Source of the DNA: Nepenthes gracilis
Lineage: Eukaryota; Streptophyta; Magnoliopsida; Caryophyllales; Nepenthaceae
DNA length: 64,000 nt
Direction: 5' to 3'
Assembly (NCBI GenBank): GCA_033239525.1
Contig: BSYO01000022.1
Coordinates: 15,262,923 to 15,326,922, forward strand
A program made the translations under genes and the position numbers. The notes under the pieces are model-generated. The model saw nothing but the letters and a program-made list of their open reading frames with translations. It was not told where the DNA came from and made no database searches. Shown piece by piece: positions 43,581-55,485 of this stretch (positions are counted from its first letter, which is position 1; each line of letters begins with the position of its first letter).

Positions 43581-45513
43581 CAAGCCCCCATACTTCGAGT
43601 TTTGAATTTAAATTTCGAGCATGTCATTGATGGGAAGCTAGCTGATTAGTCATTTACGCCAGTAGTGTGAATCTATACTGCGAATCTTCTATTAGTTGGC
43701 AGTCTTGTTTGGTAGGATTTTATTCTCTATCATTATTAATTGTGATTTGATTTCTTTTTTAGTACTAATTTTTTTGTCGATTGGGCTATTGTCTTGGCTA
43801 TAAATCGAGGTTCTCTCTTCAAAATGCATCCTAGGATTATCTTCCTCCGTGTTCGTTCGTTTGTTGTCTTTGCAAGTATATCGTTTTTATAGTCACCGGT
43901 GGGTGCAGATGCCAATGTTGGTGGAGAAGATAATTCAAGTTTCACAATCATCGATCGAGGATGCACTTGAAATTTATCTTGGTTATCCTCTTTTATTAAA
44001 AAAATCATCTTAATTTTTCTCTTTTACGTTCATTTCAAGATCAGACCTGTATGTTATAGTACATCCCTTATTTCGCTTGCCCCCATAGGGGTGTTTGAGA
44101 TATATGTTGCCGACATAGGTGGACATTTTTTTCTTCCATTCTATTCTTTCTCGCTATAATTTTGGCACAACTTGTGTTCAAATACCTAGAAAGAAGTGTA
44201 TTTTGTATAGTTGGGTCGTAGTTCTGTGTTTTCTTCCTTTTTTTTCTTTTCCTTTTGGGCTTTACTTTTATTATTTAAAACTTGTATATCGTGAAAGGAT
44301 CTAATAAATAAAACTACCTAAATGAAAACTTGTTTTATTCGTATGACCTTAGTGTTTTTATAATTCTCGAATCACTGTTCATGAGTTGAGTGTCTACACG
44401 TATACTTGGATTTTTTTTGCCTTCTTGCCCTATCTCACAATTTAACAGCTTAGACATCTGACAACTCGACACATAATGATTTAATATTGATAAATTTGAG
44501 ATTGAAATATTTGCGAAGTAACTAAGTCAGCCTTTGATTGAAACTAAAACGTTTAATCAAATAAATGAAATAACTAAACTGCCTACTACCAGCTTATCGC
44601 CTTGGAAAATATCGCGTCAGATCATCACTGCTAGCACAGTGGAAGAAACATACGGCAACGTTATTTTGCACTGATACGTATCTCTCATCTTTATAACATC
44701 ATCTCTTCAGTTAGGTTAGGACAGCGTTGTTTCAAGCTAGAGTTTTTGGATTTAAACTCTAGTACACCTTTGTTTCTTCACTTGCATTCCATTTCTCAAC
44801 CTAACTTTTCCTTCTAATTCTCTTCAATTTTCATGGATCCTCGTGCACTTTCTATGGAATTGCTGATATTCCATCCAACCTTACGATCAAGAAGGTTTTG
44901 GATATCTATGAGAGATACAATATCCCCATTGTCGTTCCCTTCCACGTTCCCTCATCGTTTCAGAGAGCTAGCTTTCCAAGTTTTAGATTCATTGCCATAT
45001 ATGAGGTTCATCTACAAGAGGGTCTACGCATTTTGTTTACCATAGAGCTCTATGAGATAATAGAGGCTTTGGAAATCCCCGTTGCCCCTCTCAATCTAAA
45101 TGTAATTAGGTGTTCGGTCTCTTTGTGTGTCTTCTTTCATAGCTGGGGATTTTGTTTAGACGCTAGGGTAGTTAAAGTTGTATTCCGATTCAATAGGAAG
45201 ATGACTTAATTTCGTTCATCATAAGAGAGGGGTACAAAATAAGTGGAGGGAATCCAAATTTAGTAAATGGTTAGAAGGACCTATATATTTTCATTGTGGC
45301 TCCTTATGACTGGACCCTCTCCAATAATTGAAAATTGGCTAATTTTGTCTATTCTTGTGAAGTTTTGGAGATAGAGGATTTTATGGTCAAGCCATTAATT
45401 AATTTAATAAAGGAGAATGCTGCCAAACCTTAGAGTTGTTGCTAATGTGCCTACTTGTAGACCTAAAAGAAGAGTTGTAAGAAGCAATTATATCTCAGGG
45501 CAAGGAAAAGAGT

Positions 45514-46035
45514 CCGGTCAACAAGATTGTTGACCGGCAGGCTAAAGAAAATGTCCGGTCAATGCTTCATTAACCGGCTATGATAGGCCAAGGAAGAAAA
45601 TTTTCGATCAACACCATGTTGACAGGCTAGGATGAGTTGAGGAAGATTGCCTGATCAACGCCCTGTTGACTGGCTAAAATAGTTTAGGGAATTGTCCGAT
45701 CAACAAACGTTGACTGGCTAATATGAAAAATGACCAGTTGCTAGTTTGGGAAAATGCTGTATGCCGTGTAGCCAAAATCCCGGACGCCAAATTTATCGGT
45801 TACAGATCCCAGTCAACAACTTGAACGACTAAGACAACAACATGATTGGTTGCAAAATTGGTGAAAATAGCAGGCTGCCAATGTGCAAAATGATCGGTTG
45901 CACATTTGGTCAATAAGTTGACCGGCTAAAATGCCAAAATAGCCGGTTGTTGATGAACAAAATGGTCTGATGCCTAAGGTGTTAAATGGCCGGGTATTTG
46001 TAGCCAAAATGACCGGTCACGAGTTGACCAGCTAA
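45514..46035. repeat. Array of CCGGTCAAC hairpins in U3 of LTR E
   Basis: The first unit, 45514-45537, is a perfect inverted repeat: CCGGTCAACA, loop AGAT or similar, TGTTGACCGG. Decayed versions follow at about 45554-45577, 45606-45628, 45652-45675 and 45694-45716. More isolated half-sites (GACCGGTCAC, GTTGACCGGC, GCCGGTTG) run to 46035. The interval is about 40-50 bp. Confidence 0.8.
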
Positions 46036-46505
46036 TGAGGAAAAATAGCTGATGAAGGCGCTCGGAATTTACCAGGTGCAGTTGGCCGAGAACTCTCTGC
46101 ACAGTAACGCCTGAGGACCTATAATATTACTCTAAGGTCTCAACACTTCGAAAGTTTTGGGTAAACTTCAGCAAGTAGCTAAGCCAGCAAGCCGCCAGCT
46201 GCAGCGGCCATTTGAAGGGGTATGATAACTGCACGGCTCACAAGTTGTAAGCCGTGAGCCGCTGAATGGATGAGCCGCTGTAGCAGCCGAAATTTTAAGG
46301 GAACTGCAACCAATTTTGACTAAGCTAACCAATAATTAAAAGCCATGAGGAAGCATACTTAGAAGACGAAACAGATGATGATTCAGCTAATTTAGGGACA
46401 CCCGGCTATTAGCAGAGGAAAGAAAATATGAAGTGTAAAATCAAAGGGTGAGTCAGCGCTTGATGTGTCAAAAATAAGCGATGACTCAGCACCTTCACTC
46501 GGTGT

Positions 46506-46515
46506 CTATATAAGG
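46506..46515 (+). promoter_or_regulatory. TATA box of solo LTR E
   Basis: CTATATAAGG, about 30 bp before the purine-rich presumed transcript start and about 300 bp before the AATAAA signal. Confidence 0.6.
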
Positions 46516-47077
46516 TCGCGGAAGAGAGAAGAAGAGAAAAGGGGGAGAGGAAGAAAATGTGAGGCCGGGAGGAAAATAAGAAAACAGAGGGAAAATAAGA
46601 GAGAGCAGCAGATGAAAAATGAGAGAAGAAGAAAGAAAAGTAAGGGAAAAGCAGAAAGAGATACAGAAGACGGTAAGAGGAAGTCGGCTAAAACTTGATG
46701 GAATGAACAAGTTAGTATCTGGTAATCAGAGTGGCGCAGCGGAATGTGCTTAGGTTAAGTTGATGATCAATTGTAATAACTTGATATCAGGAATGTAATG
46801 GGTCTCTTAATAAATAAATGTGTATTTATATCATATGGTGTTGATTATTTAATGCTTCCGCAATATTTTCTTTTATGAATATTACTAGTACTTTCGCAGA
46901 TTTTATGGTAATGAATTTTAGTCCCTAATAGCATTTCTAAAGAATCCGACACCGTATTCAACTCATACGGGGTTGGATGGATCCTGTGTATAAGAATGAC
47001 ATATATTGGACTTATATGGAGTATATATAGTATTCACAGACGTCCCATTAAAGAAAATGCGGATGTGAGCCATGACA

Positions 47078-47082
47078 AGAGT
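47078..47082. repeat. Target duplication of solo LTR E, right copy
   Basis: AGAGT, identical to 45471-45475. Confidence 0.85.
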
Positions 47083-48999
47083 TGGAGAGCTTTTCATTCA
47101 AGACTCTTTGAGAGTATTGGCCAGGGAGCTTTTCGTTTTCTTCTGCCGATATTGAGAGGGCGGTAGCTGAGGCTTATGATGAGATGACTACAATGGAAGT
47201 CGGAGAGTCATCTCGGAGGCTGGACCCGATTCTTTCCTCATCAGGTGGCTCGGTTTTTGTAGAGACCCTTGCATTTGTTCTGGGTGGTGAGATCCTCCTG
47301 CCTTTTTCTTTTAGAATATATGACCCTCTTCTCTCGAGGCATGAACATGGAAGAGCCGATTGTTGCTCCATTTGTCGCCGAGTATGGGGTCCTAGTATTT
47401 GTTAATTCATCGCTCGATAATTTTGTTCTTACTCCTCCCATGGTGATGGAGCTCACTAATAATGGGGAAATGGTAGAAGAGATGTCCGCTGAAAATCATG
47501 AGGCTTTCTCGAACACTCCTTATCCTCATCTTTTTTCATTAGAGGACCTGGAGGCAGAGGAGGCCTCTCAGGTTGGTTTCCCACCATTAGAGTACTCTGG
47601 GAGCCTAGATTCCTTCTCTGCTCCCCTAGATTTGCAGTTCCTTCTCATTGCCGTTCTTTGCCCCTTTTATGCTGGAGGACTCAATCAGTTTCTCAGCTCG
47701 AATCATCACCAAATTCATTTTTTTTTTCTGAGAAATCTTTTGTCCATAAGGTATTGTACATTTGTCCCTTTAGATCCGAATCTTTTCTTAACATTGTTGT
47801 GTCTAACAAAATATTCTGTTTGTCTTTTAATCATAGGAATGTGTGCTTGGTTAGGGATGGGCTATTCAAGTGAGACATTGAGATTGCCTGCCTCTCTCGA
47901 TCATACATTGATCCTATGGTATATAGGGAGCTGGAGATCTAGGTTAAAGCTGCTGTAGCTGAGGCTGAATAGTTTTGGGATCGGGTGGCTTTTCTGGAGT
48001 TGTCTGAATGGTTAGTGAGATACCAAGAATTATCGGACGAGAATACTATGGTTGCGGATAGGATCACCTTCCTCGAGGACAAGCTTCAAGAAGCTGAGCG
48101 TCGGTCAATTTTTGACGCAAATCTAAGTGCCAGTCTCTAGAATAAGTGTGTCGGCTTGAGGGTTAATCGAGGAGGAGGTTTAGGCTTGAGAAGGTTAGTC
48201 CCATTTTGGATGGTAGGATCCAGGATGGTATTTTCCTTTGTAGGTAGATCATCTCCCTGGTTGCAATTGATTTTTATTTAGGTTGTCTTAATTCGTGGAA
48301 TTCTGAGGCTTTTCGGAGTTCTGACATCAAAAATTTTTCAGAGCCTTTTGAGGACTCGTCATCTAGGCCCTCATCATGCTCTCTGCTTTAAGGCAATTGA
48401 GTAGCTTATGCCTCAGCATGGAATAATTTGGTGGATTTCCTCACATATTGAGTTGGGGTTTTTAGTTTGTATGCATGTAACCATGTATATTAATAAATCA
48501 ATTAAATTTCATTGATCATTGTTGCTAATACTGTTTCTATTTTGTTGTATCTTCATTCAATGAATTCTTCATCTGTCGGCTAGCTGTTGTCACCATCGTT
48601 GTTGGGCTCTATTGGACCCTAGTCCATGGACTGTGTGTGATTGACGGCGCCTATCCTATAGAAGGGTGTTATGGCACGTATGTTGAGAAACCCCATAAGG
48701 TTTTTATGATTTAGTATCTGATTGGACCTCTAAAAAGGGATTTGATCTTTTGTCTTAAAACCCCCTGAGTCCTTGAATAATTATTGGCATCTAACTGCTT
48801 TTTTGGTTGTACGGTTGTATTAACTTGTGCCGTGATTGCATTTTGCTTGGGTCATTTTGATAGGTGAGGAGTGTGACCATTGTTCATCTGACTTAGGATT
48901 AGTCATGGTTCTTATAAATCATGCAAGCACACCGATGAATAACCAATGCAAGAGATTAAATGTAATTCAAGTTTTATTAGAATAATCAAACATATCATA

Positions 49000-51120
49000 C
49001 AAGCATCCCATAAGTGGTGAGTAAGATGTACCTCCAACCCTTACATGCTCAGGAATGGGTATATTGATAGTATTTTTTTGAGGTGAAAGGCAATTCAAGC
49101 CTTTGGAACCAATTTTTTATTTTAGGTACGTAGTTTATACATACCATTTTGGAGAAGGGCTAATACTAAAAATGGTACTTCCCAATTGGGGGATAACTTA
49201 TTCTTATTGGCAATCTTGCTTGTAGCCTTTATGCTTCTTAGAATTAAGTCCCATGCTTTGAATTACCACCCCTTCACCTTTTTGTTATAGTAACGGCTGC
49301 TTGTTGCTGATAAGCTGTTGTCTGTAGTCTTGTCGTGTGCCTGAATTCTTCAAGTAAGTCAAGGATCTCTCTCAAGATCTAGGAATTGCTATATGGATAA
49401 AAACTTTTGACTCGAAAGTTGGGTAATCCGATCTTCATCGGGATGACTGTCTTAGTTCCATAACATAGGTTGAATGGTGTTTGTTAGGTTGATTTCCTGA
49501 GGGTCGTTAGGTAGGACCATAGTACGGATGGAAGTTCATTCACTTATGAGCCTCCTGCATCTTCCAATTTTGTTTTTAGCCAATGTAGGAAAGTTCAATT
49601 GGTTACCTTTACTTGTCCATCTGCTTGGGGGTAAGCAACGGAGGTATAGACCAATCTAATGCCTAGGCTAATGCAATATTTGGTAGACTTTTTTTTGGTG
49701 AATTGGGTGCCGTTGTTGGTCACTATGACCTTGGGTATCTCGAGCCTACAAATGATATTCTGGGAAACAAATTTAGTTGCATTCTACTCGATAATATTTG
49801 TTAATGAGGAGACTTCTACCCATTTTATGAAATAGTTTATTGCAACTATGATCAATTTCCTTTATCTTGTAGCGATGGGGAATGAGCCTAGCATGTCAAA
49901 TCTCCACTGTATGAATGGTCAAGGCAATTGTAGGGCCTGAAGTTTGGTGTGGGGCCAGTGAGAGATATTACCATGGATTTGACAATTCTTGCATCCCTTA
50001 ACGAATTCTATGGCCTCCTTTCATAATCGGCCAGTAGTAGCCCTACCGCATAACCTTAGATGCTGAGTTCTTTACCCTTATATGTGATCCACTGATCCTA
50101 AGGTGTATCTCGCTTAAAGCATAGTCAACCTTGACTGGTGTCAAATATCGTATGTTAGGGATGGAATATCCCCTTTGTTACAGTCTTCCATCCATGATGG
50201 TGTATCACCTGGCCATCTTCGTTATGTGTTTAGCTTCAATTGGATCTTTCTATAATGAACCACCCTCAAGGTACTTTTGGTATAGCGTCATTCAATTTAC
50301 CTTATTTGAGACTGGGAACATCTCTTCTGTGACTTCTATGCTTTGGTTTGGAAGGAGCTTTCTCATCTCCCTCGCTTAAAGCATAGTCAACCTTGACTGG
50401 TGTCAAACATCGTATGTTAGGGATGGAATATCCCATTCGTTACAATCTTCCATCCGTGACGGTGTACCACCTGGCCATCTTCTTTATGTGTTTAGCTTTG
50501 ATCGGATCTTCCAATAACGAACCATCCTCGAGGTACTTTTGGTATGGCATCATTCAATTTACCTCGTTTGAGACTAGGAGCATCTCTTCTGTGACTTCTA
50601 TTCTTGGGTTTGGAAGGACCTTTCTCATCTCCCTCACGTATTGCCTGGGATTCCTGAGTGCGGCTGTTTTCTCCAATTAGTCATCTTTCTATTTATCCAC
50701 CCTTGGGATATGGTGAACCTCCACCTTATCGAAAAATGCTACTAGTTTCTTCACCTTGACGAGGAACTTTCCTAAGCATGTATTGGATACTTCAAAATTC
50801 TCGAGCATTTAGTTGACTACTAGCTCAGAGTCACTGCGAATGATTAGATTCTTTTTAGTACATTCCTTTGCTAGCCTAAGCCCAACTAATAAGGCTTTAT
50901 ACTTGATGTGTTATTTGTGGCTAGGAACCTGAATGTCATTGAATACTTTATTTCAAACTCATCTGGAGTCACCAAAACCACGCCAGGCCCGCTAGGTTTG
51001 AATACTTGATGTATTGGATCGAATTTGGTGCCGGCCAATAAAATCAAGTTTGAGCGTCCCTTTTGAGAGTTAATGGGAAACAAAGGCATAATGCTGGGTC
51101 TTCTAAGCCTTGTAACCCTA
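49000..51120 (-). pseudogene. Tat element B pol remnant: RNase H and integrase
   Basis: The minus strand, from 51020, shows RNase H start (GPGVVLVTPDEFEIKYSMTF, ATNN). After about 50640 come the integrase leader (YQKYLEDGSLLEDPIKAKHI, ARWYTVTDGRL), duplicated, then the integrase core at about 49860-49570: AINYFIKWVE, VTNNGTQF, YPQADGQVKVTN. In active integrases these read A.DYFTKW.E, SDNGTQF and VE(V/S)TN, so the catalytic D, D and E are here N, N and K. PR and RT are absent. Multiple stops. Confidence 0.85.
50109..50632. repeat. 262-bp tandem duplication in integrase leader of element B
   Basis: Units 50109-50370 and 50371-50632 are nearly identical (CTCGCTTAAAGCATAGTC, GTATGTTAGGGATGGAATAT, GAGGTACTTTTGGTAT in both, with scattered changes). 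It arose within this copy or its close progenitor. Confidence 0.9.
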
Positions 51121-51863
51121 ACAAGGTTCGAAAGTGATTCAGGTGATCCATTATATTAGAATTTTCATCATAATGTTCCAACATTGGCATATTGAACTTG
51201 TGAAGGAGTCAATGCATCTTGACCTCCCTAGTAAATGGAGACTCGTCCAATTTGGTGGAGTGATTGACTATGCTCCCATGGAACAATTGCTATCAATCTT
51301 CCTGATTTTTCTCTTCACTTCAGAGGTGGATTCAATCCTCTTCGCATTGAGGAATGTCTTCAACTCCGAGTGGTTGGCTGACACTCGGGGAACCTTCTGA
51401 CTCGGAATGTTCCTTGGAAGGCTACTGCATGAAGTCTCGCCTCATGTCGAAAGCCTTCCCATGTTCCATGAGCAGCGTGGATTTCACCACTTTGGACAAT
51501 ATTTCCTGGTTTCGAAGTTAAGACGGCCTTCAAGTGGGGATGAGATTTTTTTCAAGTGAGGCCCCTTATGCCTCGAAGTCTCTAGGTTCTTGTGGCATCC
51601 CTTTGGAGGCGTGCATTTTCTTCTGGTTCCTCCTTCAAGAAGTAGAGGCTTGAGAATTGGAGATTGGGGTCCCTAGTGGACATTCCTCCAACCCGTCCTA
51701 GAGAGTCTTAAGTATCTCTGACATGGTGTTAAGTTGAGCTACCAAGGATTCTACATTTACATTCGTCAGTTAACGAACATCTTCTTGGCTATTCTGTGTG
51801 GTTTGTTGCCGTGAGAAGTGATATCGTTGGGTGGTAAACTCTATGGGCCTTGATATTCACCAT
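51010..51863 (-). pseudogene. Tat element B gag remnant joined to RNase H
   Basis: Start ATG at 51863 (minus). Capsid-like pieces at about 51230-51010: LLHKFNMPMLEHYDENSNIM, HLNHFRTLLGLQGLEDPALC, PLTLKRDAQT, PAPNSIQYI. This equals the gag core found intact in element D (HKFKMLTLDIYDG, LTLKGDVGIWFHHLPPNSI). Immediately after, RNase H begins, so the gag C-terminus, PR and RT were deleted with a junction near 51010. Confidence 0.8.
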
Positions 51864-51965
51864 GATTGTTTTACTTTGTCAAGTGAAGTTTTATTCTTTT
51901 TGTTTAGAGATTTTGATTGACTGTGAGAAAAGGTAGCTTGATCACGTTCCCACAAACAACGCTAA

Positions 51966-52702
51966 TAATGCGTCTCGTAAATCTAGATTGTCATACGAAT
52001 TAAGGAGCCAAATTATTCCTTTTGATGTTTCAAATAGTAGTGGGTCTAGTCTTCGTAATTGTAAATCCTTATTCTACGTATCACAAAAAGTAAACGAGAG
52101 GTAAGAGGTATATGAGACTTACTTTTTAGTATACTCTTTGATATTTAAATCAATAATCTTTCTAAGGAAACAAGAAAATATGGAGAGAAAATAACTGCTG
52201 GGATTGAAAGATGATGGGAGCGAGTATGAGTAGGGAGGATGTAGCTCCGGTTGAATGTATTCGTTACTAGAGAGTTTTTTTTTTTTTTTGTGTGTGGATC
52301 TCTCATCTCTTTTCCCTTGATTTGGAAGGAGTTGAATTTATAGTCAAATTTCTAACTATCCAATCAGTTTTTGAACCATTGGCTGTATTAAAAGGCGTTT
52401 CTAGACAGCTATTGGGAGACGCTACTTTTGAAATATAACCGTCATTTGAATTTAATGAGGAAATTGTCTAGTTATTAATATGGGGACCGTTTTGTCCGTT
52501 TTTGGATTGGGTTATTTATTGAGGCATTATTATCTCTTGTTCCACAATAATCATTCATCAGAATTGGATGACCCGTTTAATACCCTGCAGAGCTGTCACT
52601 CGGTTGACCAATTCGGCTTAATGCTTCATTGTTTGGGATGTAGACGCTTGGGCTTTGCTCCAGTTTTAAATTGGGCCGGTTTATTTTGGACTATACCCAA
52701 CA
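51966..52702 (-). repeat. Right (5') LTR of Tat element B, 737 bp
   Basis: TAATGCGTCTCG (TG mutated to TA) ... CTATACCCAACA. Colinear with the left LTR. Confidence 0.9.
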
Positions 52703-52707
52703 ATTTT

Positions 52708-54123
52708 CTTCTTTGACGTTTTCATTCATGATATTTTCAGCCACCTATTGATGGGTATGGCAATACCTTCATTACTTATTTTTCCTATATGCGCTGAGTA
52801 TAACAAAATAGGGATTGAAAAAACATTAAGGTGTTCTTAATCGCAATACGTCCTGACCCTATTTAAAATTGTTGAAGTAAAATATTCGAGAATAGACAAT
52901 ACACGTAAATTATACTTGGATTTGGATCTATATCAAATAAATATACACAGTAAATAGTAGCAAACTTATAGATATGATAATAAATAAATAAAATGAGATT
53001 TTCTGGTGATAAAAAGAAATCTTAATAATCATAGTTATCTAGTAAAACTTTTACAGTTTTTGAAAGTAATGTACTAAAAAAATTAACTTATACTCGAGTG
53101 ATACAAATGACTACATATTAGATGATTTAATTTCGACTTATGACCCCCATCAAGGAGCTCCTTAAATTTACCTTCAATAGTAAAACAGGATGCCTTTTGA
53201 TTTTCTTATTGATCTTAATTCACGAGCTGTAGAATTTCTGCACACCATTTGATCCCAATGTCTATGCCACCTACATCTCGAAGAAGGCTCCTTGGATAGA
53301 ATAGTTGTGTAGAAAAATGGAGAAGAACAATTGAATGATTTTCTTAAAAGTGGTTATTCGCATGTATTCAAAAAAGTTTTGAAGTGAAACTATTTTTCCA
53401 TTATATTTTCGTTTGTCCTAGAATTATGAAAGGAAGATGTTTGTAGAGGGTGAAAAATTAGATTAAAAATATGTAGTCAAGAGAAAATATGTGCCTTAAT
53501 ACACGTGCATCGCATATGCATGTGTCAAGTGTGGACACTATAAGAAGAGGTCTATAGCTTGCACACGTGTGCTGCTCGAGAACATTTCAGGCGCCAACAT
53601 TCCATAAAAATGAAGGTCATGCACTCATCGATTTCACATTGGGCATGCACATGCTAGATGAAATATGCACATGTCCGATTTGAACGTAAATTAGGCGTGA
53701 GTATTATAGTTAAAATACACGCATATATGGCTTCTGTGCACATCGGGTATGAAAATTATGGACAAAATACGCACATCAATTGTATGTTGGGTGTGGAGAT
53801 TGGGAGTTAGTGCATTTACTAGCATTTGATGTGTATTTAATTCTAATCTTCACGAGTGTTGAGAATGCTTCAAAATTCTGTTCTACCCAGTCCACAGAAT
53901 ACACTAATATAAAATATTGTTAATAATTTCCTTTGGTAATTTCATGACAAAACCCCCCATATATATAAGCTAAAAAAATATTATGGGTTCAAACATTATT
54001 GAGATAGAATCCGTATATATAAAAATTTACTCCATATAATACAAAAGATACAAAAATATAGAATTGTAGGCAATAAAAGCTCTTGTTATTCTTATTCCAT
54101 CGTTGTTTGTATATTTACAGAAT
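52708..54123. other. Unassigned sequence
   Basis: AT-rich; 53490-53800 is rich in CACGTGCA/GTGTGCAC words and may be part of an LTR, but no pair was found. Confidence 0.45.
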
Positions 54124-54128
54124 AGAGG

Positions 54129-55480
54129 CGATGTGTCCCTAGTTCTTGAATTGTGGTACAGATTAGGGAGCCTTTCACTCTTCTGTTGCAAGTCGAATTA
54201 AAGTTGGTCTGATCTCAGTCGTTGCTAACTTAGAACCTGCGCACCACAAATTGCAAAAAAGATGTTAGAGGATTAGTGAGATTCACCTTTTGATTTATCT
54301 TTTCATGCTCAAGTTAAAAATCTTTTCAAGAAAATAGAAAGATATTAGAAGGATATTAGATGATAAAAAGTTGCATATAAAATGGGGGATGTAAGAGGAG
54401 GACTGGCTCCTATAAGTGCTCCAAACGGAGGGGCAGGTTGAAGGTATATCTGACTGAGGGGCAGCTTACCGTGGGTACACTCTATAGGAAGTGGTTCACT
54501 ACGTGGAGAACTAGGTTCTTGGATGCGCCTGACTAGAAGGTGGCTCACTAAAGGCGCACTCGGCAGGGAGTGTCTTATTAGGAACACACTCGCGCAGAGT
54601 GGCTTATTAGGAACACACTCGTGGAGAGTGGCTCACTTGGTGAAGATTGAGCTCCTATTAGTGCACCTGTCAAAAGGGGAGGCTCACTAAGAATGCACTC
54701 GAGATGCACTCATAGAGAATGGCTCACTAGATTGAGGACTGGGCTCCTGGCTACGTTCGGTTGGAGGGGGTGGCTCGCTAAGAATCTAGGAGTGTGGCAT
54801 TAGAGAAAGGGGCTGGCTTCTAGCAGGCATTTGAGCCTCATCCAGGGGTGTCTACCCACTATGGGTCGCTCTCTACTGAGCTTTGTTCACCATTGAGGGC
54901 TATTCACTAGATGGCGTTATCTCCCTATGCCCCTTCTTCCCACAGGTTGCTCTCTCTCTTTTAGGCCTTTTACCCGGAGTCCCCCGTTTTCTAGAGTCCT
55001 CTTCTCGAGTCCTCCCTCCCTTTTCCTCAAGGGGAGAAGGAGTTTATAATGTGTCGTGGAAAAAACTTTGGTGCCAAGGTTATTAACAGGTGTCCTGTCA
55101 GGATTTGTCGGTTGATAGGGATCCTGACGAGAGTCATCGTGTTAAGCGTCACCTTGCTGTGATAAGTTGACTGCGAGTGGTTCCTTGGTGCAGTCGTCTA
55201 GCAGTTTCAGGTGGCGTCCTGAGTGCACGTACTATAACCGTTCTGTTGGCTGCCTGTTCGAGGACCTTTTCAATTGGTCCACCTGGCTGCATTGTCGGTT
55301 GGGTTGTTGATACTCATTTCCTGTGCCCATCGCTCAATGGGCCTCACTCTAGTAGTTGTCATGGCCCTTGGGTTGGATGGGTCTACTCTCTGAGGTTGGG
55401 CCTGACATTTGTTAGGCCCCTTATCATACTGGTGATTGGGCTTGGGTCTACACCAGCCTAGGAAATTGTCGGACCCATCA
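54129..55480 (-). mobile_element. Tat-family solo LTR F (1,352 bp)
   Basis: CGATGTGTCCCTAG ... GGACCCATCA, with 5-bp target duplication AGAGG (54124-54128, 55481-55485). Homologous to LTR A, with the first T mutated to C. It contains its own degenerate GGCTCACTA/GAGCTCC..GTGC repeats (about 54390-54790), the counterpart of the minisatellite in LTR A. Confidence 0.88.
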
Positions 55481-55485
55481 AGAGG

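Larger units (their letters stand above)
45476..47077 (+). mobile_element. Solo LTR E nested in Tat element B (1,602 bp)
   Basis: TGTAAGAAGC ... GCCATGACA, flanked by perfect AGAGT repeats (45471-45475 and 47078-47082). A plus-strand TATA (CTATATAAGG, 46506-46515) is followed by a purine-rich leader and AATAAA at 46809, so U3-R-U5 runs on the + strand. It is unrelated to the Tat LTRs here. The host aORF reads on both sides, confirming the boundaries. Confidence 0.9.
44833..48400 (+). pseudogene. Antisense aORF of Tat element B, Transposase_28-like, split by solo LTR E
   Basis: Plus-strand coding sequence opposite to the element. It starts at ATG 44833 (MDPRALS), with a frameshift at about 44855, then IPSNLTIKKVLDIYERYNIP, SFRFIAIYEVHLQEGLRILF, LYEIIEALEIPVAPLNLNVI, and later YKISGGNPNLVNG..DLYIF. 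This is the 'putative gypsy-type transposon' domain (Pfam Transposase_28). LTR E interrupts it at 45475/47083. It resumes at 47083 with an acidic region (47184-47700, e.g. SLEDLEAEEASQVGFPPLEY) and a coiled coil (YQELSDENTMVADRITFLED, about 48020-48080). Stops and frameshifts are present. Such antisense ORFs are a known, functionally unexplained trait of Tat elements. Confidence 0.75.
42855..52702 (-). mobile_element. Tat-lineage Ty3 retrotransposon B, full-length but defective
   Basis: LTRs at 42855-43580 and 51966-52702. Perfect 5-bp target duplication ATTTT at 42850-42854 and 52703-52707. Minus-strand orientation is shown by the primer-site motif next to the right LTR, a polypurine tract (TATGGGGGCTTG on the minus strand) next to the left LTR, and TATAAATT boxes on the minus strand in both LTRs. 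Internal order on the minus strand: gag start, deletion, RNase H, integrase; then an antisense ORF towards the 3' LTR. Solo LTR E is nested in the latter. The LTRs are clearly diverged, so the insertion is old. Confidence 0.92.

Noticed and set aside
46465..46710. Lys/Arg/Glu-rich open frame and its complement
   Set aside because: It is the purine-rich leader of solo LTR E just after its TATA box, without a coding motif.
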